DNA of 64,000 nt. Origin: Thioalkalivibrio sp. K90mix. GTDB taxonomy: Bacteria; Pseudomonadota; Gammaproteobacteria; Ectothiorhodospirales; Ectothiorhodospiraceae. Positions 60,528 to 64,000 of this stretch are shown one piece after another (positions within the stretch are counted from its first letter, which is position 1; each line of letters starts with the position of its first letter). The position numbers and the translations under genes were made by a program. A model generated the notes under the pieces. It was given only the letters and a program-made list of their open reading frames with translations. It was not told where the DNA came from and did not search any database. Location: the NCBI RefSeq assembly GCF_000025545.1, contig NC_013889.1:2659501-2723500 (forward strand), given 5' to 3'.

Positions 60528-60590
60528 GCATGGAAAGCCGCGTACTTCCAACCGATCCGGAACCACCGTCACAGGGCCATTCCGGCGAAA

Positions 60591-60606
60591 TGGCATGATG
60601 CCTGCA
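60591..60606 (+). promoter_or_regulatory. Sigma-54 promoter of glnA
   Basis: TGGCAT-GATGC-CTGCA against TGGCAC-N5-TTGCA: the invariant GG (-24) and GC (-12) are present with correct spacing. Transcription would start near 60616, leaving a leader of about 68 bases to the ATG at 60684. Confidence 0.7.
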
Positions 60607-60683
60607 TAGAACCGCATCGTAGTCGCCCCACCCGAATCGGGACGGCGAACCCAAAGACCAAGAGCAAACCTAAGGAGACTCCC

Positions 60684-62093
60684 ATGTCCGCAGCCGACGT
60701 GCTGAAACAGATCCAGGAAAAGGAAGTCCGCTTTGTCGACTTCCGCTTCACCGACTCCAAGGGCAAGGAACAGCATGTCACTGTGCCGGCCCATGAACTC
60801 GACGAAGAGGCCTTTGAAGAAGGCAAGATGTTCGACGGCTCCTCGATCTCCGGCTGGAAGGGCATCAACGAGTCCGACATGATCCTGATGCCGGACGCGG
60901 AGTCCGCCGTCCTCGATCCGTTCTTCGAAGACATGACCATGAACATCCGCTGCGACGTGGTCGAGCCGGCCACCATGCAGGGCTACGACCGCTGCCCGCG
61001 CTCCCTGGCGCGCCGCGCCGAGGCCTACCTGCAGAGCACCGGCATCGCCGACACCGCGCTGTTCGGTCCGGAGAACGAGTTCTTCGTGTTCGACGACGTG
61101 AAGTGGGGTGCCGACCTGTCCGGCTCCTACTGCCGCGTGGACTCCTCCGAGGCCTCCTGGAACTCCGAGCGCGTCTACGAAGACGGCAACATCGGTCACC
61201 GTCCGGGCGTGAAGGGGGGCTACTTCCCGGTCCCGCCGGTCGACAGCCTGCACGACATCCGCTCGACCATGTGCGAAGTGATGACCGAGATGGGCCTGCA
61301 CACCGAGGTACACCACCACGAGGTCGCCACCGCCGGCCAGTGCGAGATCGGTGTCGGTGCCGCGACGCTGACCCAGAAGGCGGACGAGGTACAGATCCTG
61401 AAGTACGTGGTCCAGAACGTCGCCCACATGCACGGCAAGACGGCGACCTTCATGCCCAAGCCGATCGTCGGCGACAACGGCTCCGGCATGCACGTGCACC
61501 AGTCGCTGTCCAAGGACGGCAAGAACCTGTTCTCCGGCGACCTGTACGGCGGCCTGTCCGAGACCGCGCTGTACTACATCGGCGGCATCATCAAGCACGC
61601 CCGCTCGCTGAACGCCTTCACCAACCCGTCCACCAACAGCTACAAGCGCCTGGTGCCGGGCTTCGAGGCGCCGGTGATGCTGGCCTACTCCGCGCGTAAC
61701 CGCTCGGCCTCTCTGCGCATCCCGTTCGTGATGAGCCCGAAGGCCCGCCGCATCGAGCTGCGCTTCCCGGACTCCACCGCCAACCCGTACCTGGCCTTCG
61801 CCGCGATGCTGATGGCCGGCCTGGACGGCATCCAGAACAAGATCCACCCGGGTGACGCGATGGACAAGAACCTCTACGACCTGCCGCCGGAAGAGGAAAA
61901 GGGCATCCCGCAGGTCTGCCATTCGCTGGACCAGGCGCTGGAAGCCCTGAACCAGGATCGCGAATACCTGACCCAGGGTGGCGTGTTCACCGACGACATG
62001 ATCGATGCCTACATCGACCTGAAGATGGAAGAAGTCACGCGCATGCGCATGACCACCCACCCGGTCGAGTTCGACATGTACTACAGCCTGTAA
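60684..62093 (+). CDS. glnA: Glutamine synthetase, type I
   Basis: A 469-residue GSI-beta enzyme. [40 protein letters not shown] and NRSASLRIP (ATP/glutamate-binding segments) are all there. The adenylylation tyrosine is Y398 in [10 protein letters not shown], so activity should be controlled by GlnE. TAAGGAGA precedes the ATG. Upstream elements suggest nitrogen control by NtrC and sigma-54, and a terminator follows at 62131; no ntrBC genes are in the window. Confidence 0.98.
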   Translation: MSAADVLKQIQEKEVRFVDFRFTDSKGKEQHVTVPAHELDEEAFEEGKMFDGSSISGWKGINESDMILMPDAESAVLDPFFEDMTMNIRCDVVEPATMQGYDRCPRSLARRAEAYLQSTGIADTALFGPENEFFVFDDVKWGADLSGSYCRVDSSEASWNSERVYEDGNIGHRPGVKGGYFPVPPVDSLHDIRSTMCEVMTEMGLHTEVHHHEVATAGQCEIGVGAATLTQKADEVQILKYVVQNVAHMHGKTATFMPKPIVGDNGSGMHVHQSLSKDGKNLFSGDLYGGLSETALYYIGGIIKHARSLNAFTNPSTNSYKRLVPGFEAPVMLAYSARNRSASLRIPFVMSPKARRIELRFPDSTANPYLAFAAMLMAGLDGIQNKIHPGDAMDKNLYDLPPEEEKGIPQVCHSLDQALEALNQDREYLTQGGVFTDDMIDAYIDLKMEEVTRMRMTTHPVEFDMYYSL

Positions 62094-62130
62094 GGCACCC
62101 GCTTCCGGCCCCTCGGGGCCAGAGGCACTG

Positions 62131-62164
62131 GCCGCCGCGACCTCCGGGTCCGGCGGCTTTTTTG
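62131..62164 (+). terminator. Rho-independent terminator of glnA
   Basis: GCCGCCG, a 13-base loop region, CGGCGGC, then TTTTTT. It begins 38 bases after the glnA stop. The loop itself can pair further (GACC/GGTC), which lengthens the stem. Confidence 0.85.
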
Positions 62165-62177
62165 TGCGCGGACGCCC

Positions 62178-63071
62178 TCAACGATAGGGGTCGGGCTGGC
62201 CTTCGGGGGCCGGATAAAAGCGCTTGTAAGCCCAGTTGTACTGCTCCGGGCAGCGCCGCACCAGGGCCTCCACGTGGGCATTGATCGCCGCAGCCGCGCG
62301 GCCGAAGTCGCGGTCGGCCACCTCGGGGCCCGCCTCGATCTCGTGATAGCGAAAACCACGGCCCCGCGGCAGGCGTTCGGCGAACAGGAACACGACATGA
62401 TCCTCGCGCCCACGCAGCAGGCGCGGAAGCAGGGTCATGGTCAGCGCCGAGCGGCCAAAGAACGGGGCATGCGTACCGGAGGCGCCCTTCGGGCTCTGAT
62501 CCGGCAGGATCCCGATAATCTCGCCACGATCACGCGCCTGCTGCAGCACGCGCAGCCCGGAGCGATCGGCCGGGGCCAGGGTGGCACCCGTCGAGGCACG
62601 CGCCTCGCGCACCCAACGGTCGATCTCGGGGGTCTTGAACGGGCTGTACAGGGTGGCCATCGGCCCGTGGCAGGCGGCCTGCAGCCCGGCGAACTCCCAG
62701 GAACCCAGGTGCGGGGCGCACAGAAACAATGCGCGCCCGCCCTCGCGTTCGCGCAGGCGGGCGTATCGGGCCGGCTCCGCCAGTCGCTCCAGGGTTTGGG
62801 CAGAGGCCTGCCAGAGCCAGGGGGACTCGGTCAGCGCCCGACCCATGGCCATCAGCGATCCGCGCCCGACCCGACGGCGCCAGGCGGCATCCTTGTCGGG
62901 AAAACAAAGCTCGAGGTTGCGGCGGGTGATCCGGGCGGAACGCGTCGGTCCATACCAGGCCAGCGCGCCAATCAGCCCGCCCAGCGCATGGTTCACGCGC
63001 AGCGGCAGACGGGCGAGCAGGCGCAGGCCGCCCGCGATCAGCCGGTCACGCAGATACCGGCGTTCGGCCAT
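62178..63071 (-). CDS. Lysophospholipid/lipid A acyltransferase, LpxL family
   Basis: A 297-residue HtrB/LpxL-type acyltransferase. The catalytic pair is H121-x4-E126 in APHLGSWEFAG; further family segments are RNLELCFPD, STGATLAPADRSGLRVLQQARDRGEIIGILPDQSPKGASG and FFGRSALT, and PEQYNWAYKRF near the end. It transfers an acyl chain to lipid A or to a similar lipid at the inner membrane. It starts 26 bases inside the end of ttcA and so is coupled to it. Confidence 0.88.
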   Translation of the reverse strand: MAERRYLRDRLIAGGLRLLARLPLRVNHALGGLIGALAWYGPTRSARITRRNLELCFPDKDAAWRRRVGRGSLMAMGRALTESPWLWQASAQTLERLAEPARYARLREREGGRALFLCAPHLGSWEFAGLQAACHGPMATLYSPFKTPEIDRWVREARASTGATLAPADRSGLRVLQQARDRGEIIGILPDQSPKGASGTHAPFFGRSALTMTLLPRLLRGREDHVVFLFAERLPRGRGFRYHEIEAGPEVADRDFGRAAAAINAHVEALVRRCPEQYNWAYKRFYPAPEGQPDPYR

Positions 63072-63843
63072 GACCGTGGGGTTCGGATGAGTCGGCCGGC
63101 TCTGCCCGCGGCGGGATGCCACCCTCGGTCATCAGCGGCTTGAGGGTCGTGCGCAGGTTGCGGAACAGTCTGGGGTGCTGTGCCTCCTCCTGTGCGAGGA
63201 GCTGTTTCATGTGCTCGCGCTGGGTGGGCATCGCGAAGCAGGCCGGGCAGTTGTCGAGGATCACCGGCAGCCCGGCGGCCTCGGCGAAATCCCGCGTCTG
63301 GCGCTCGCGCACGTAGACCAGCGGGCGGATCACCCGCAGGTCGCCGGCGTCGATCGCGTAATGCGCCTTCATCGTGCGCAGCTGGCCACCGTGGAAGGCA
63401 CTCATCATGAAGCTCTCGGCCAGGTCATCCAGGTGCTGCCCCAGCGCCAGCACGTTGTAACCGTGTTCGCGTGCGGTGCGATACATCAGGCCGCGTTTCA
63501 TGCGCGAGCAGAAGGAGCAGAACGAGTCGTTGTCCATGTGCTCGCCGGCCAGCTCCGCGATCGGTTCGGAGACGAAGTGATACGGGATGCCGTAACCACC
63601 GAGATAGTCCATCAGGCGCTGCGGTTCGAAGCCCTCGATCTCCGGGTTGATCGTGACCGCGCCAACCTCGAAGCGCACCGGTGCCCGCCGCGCCAGGTTG
63701 TGCAGCAGCCACAGCAGCGTCAGCGAATCCTTGCCGCCGGACAGCCCGACGAGGATGCGATCACCCTCGCGGATCATGTCGAAGTCCGCGATGGCGCGGC
63801 CGGCCTGGCGGCGGATGGAGGCGGGGACGGTGGGCGTTTCCAT
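63046..63843 (-). CDS. ttcA: tRNA 2-thiocytidine(32) synthetase TtcA
   Basis: A 265-residue PP-loop enzyme: LSGGKDS (residues 34-40), and the CxxC pair C109/C112 (SFCSFCSR) with C199/C202 (NCPAC) as cluster-related cysteines. ALGQHLDDLAESFMM is also typical. It thiolates C32 of several tRNAs with a [4Fe-4S] cluster. Start at 63843 gives a normal length; the reading frame runs further up without resemblance. Confidence 0.93.
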   Translation of the reverse strand: METPTVPASIRRQAGRAIADFDMIREGDRILVGLSGGKDSLTLLWLLHNLARRAPVRFEVGAVTINPEIEGFEPQRLMDYLGGYGIPYHFVSEPIAELAGEHMDNDSFCSFCSRMKRGLMYRTAREHGYNVLALGQHLDDLAESFMMSAFHGGQLRTMKAHYAIDAGDLRVIRPLVYVRERQTRDFAEAAGLPVILDNCPACFAMPTQREHMKQLLAQEEAQHPRLFRNLRTTLKPLMTEGGIPPRAEPADSSEPHGHGRTPVSA

Positions 63844-64000
63844 GGCCCGCAACATAGGGCGGCGAGGCCTGCTTCGCAAGCGCCGCCATATCCGCAGCGG
63901 TTGCCGGATGGCGCCCATTGTCGGTGCAGGCACACACCGTTATGCACCCGGTAGAAGCAATAAATCCCGGCGCCCGCCAGCGACTGCGGGCCAGCCGCAT
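63844..64000. other. Upstream region of ttcA to window end, no gene seen
   Basis: 157 bases. The frame continuing upstream of ttcA and another minus-strand frame are open, but neither resembles a known protein or has a Shine-Dalgarno. The ttcA promoter should be here; no convincing -35/-10 was found. Confidence 0.35.

Noticed and set aside
63761-64000. Minus-strand frame at the window end
   Set aside because: Overlaps the ttcA start in another frame, odd composition, no Shine-Dalgarno; it is most likely a shadow of ttcA.
1-64000. CRISPR arrays, tRNA and rRNA genes, prophage genes, toxin-antitoxin pairs
   Set aside because: Looked for direct-repeat arrays, cloverleaf patterns with TTCRA-type T-loops and phage structural genes; none was found by eye. 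A tRNA scan would be decisive.

Overview
The window reads as chromosome of a high-GC gammaproteobacterium. A proteobacterial-type phosphoribulokinase (49368-50258), a murJ-ribF-ileS-lspA-fkpB-ispH block, tmcA, ttcA, purU and a sigma-54/NtrC-type glnA promoter together suggest an autotrophic, probably chemolithotrophic member such as the Ectothiorhodospiraceae (Thioalkalivibrio-like). That placement is inferred from gene content; no rRNA gene is present to confirm it.

Positions 1-25154 form a surface-polysaccharide/envelope island. It has a flippase-type ABC exporter (5'-truncated by the window edge) and three genes of the kind that accompany exosortase A loci: a PLP decarboxylase, an acyl-CoA ligase and an O-glycosylation ligase. 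No exosortase is visible. Next come two exported or sugar-active proteins of uncertain role, an asparagine-synthetase-like protein without its glutaminase cysteine, three ATP-grasp ligases (one frameshifted), two GNAT proteins, two NodB-type deacetylases, WecB, a UDP-HexNAc 6-dehydrogenase, a beta-helix protein, a VanZ-like membrane protein and a methyltransferase. The unusual density of ligase/acyltransferase folds suggests a polymer or glycan decorated with amino-acid or acyl groups.

Positions 25507-28540 hold the most interesting system: a four-gene run made of a predicted exported protein (twin-arginine-like leader, two cysteines, SPDYW motif), a PqqD-like small protein, an HPr-kinase-related P-loop protein and a nucleotidyltransferase-fold protein. 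The last three match the 'HPr-rel-A' arrangement, whose substrate and product are unknown to me. The exported protein is a natural candidate substrate or partner.

Positions 28541-28850 and 45990-46284 are two copies of an approximately 300-bp transposase-less element with long terminal inverted repeats and 4-bp YTAR target duplications, as in IS5-type insertions. A third, truncated copy lies at about 39720-39831. The two complete copies differ in sequence in their stems but keep the pairing, so the fold-back itself seems to be conserved.

The rest is mostly housekeeping: a periplasmic protease, purU, ispH-fkpB-lspA-ileS-ribF-murJ, a cold-shock gene with a long leader, an SDR, tmcA, a chemoreceptor with a possible sigma-28 promoter, the ABC-F protein Uup, a tandem universal stress protein, an SLC13 permease beside phosphoribulokinase, a FIST protein, an aldo/keto reductase, a TatD nuclease, tcdA, plsC, glyS-glyQ, a cation diffusion facilitator, glnA, an LpxL-type acyltransferase and ttcA. 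I saw no tRNA, rRNA, CRISPR array, intact IS transposase or prophage genes.
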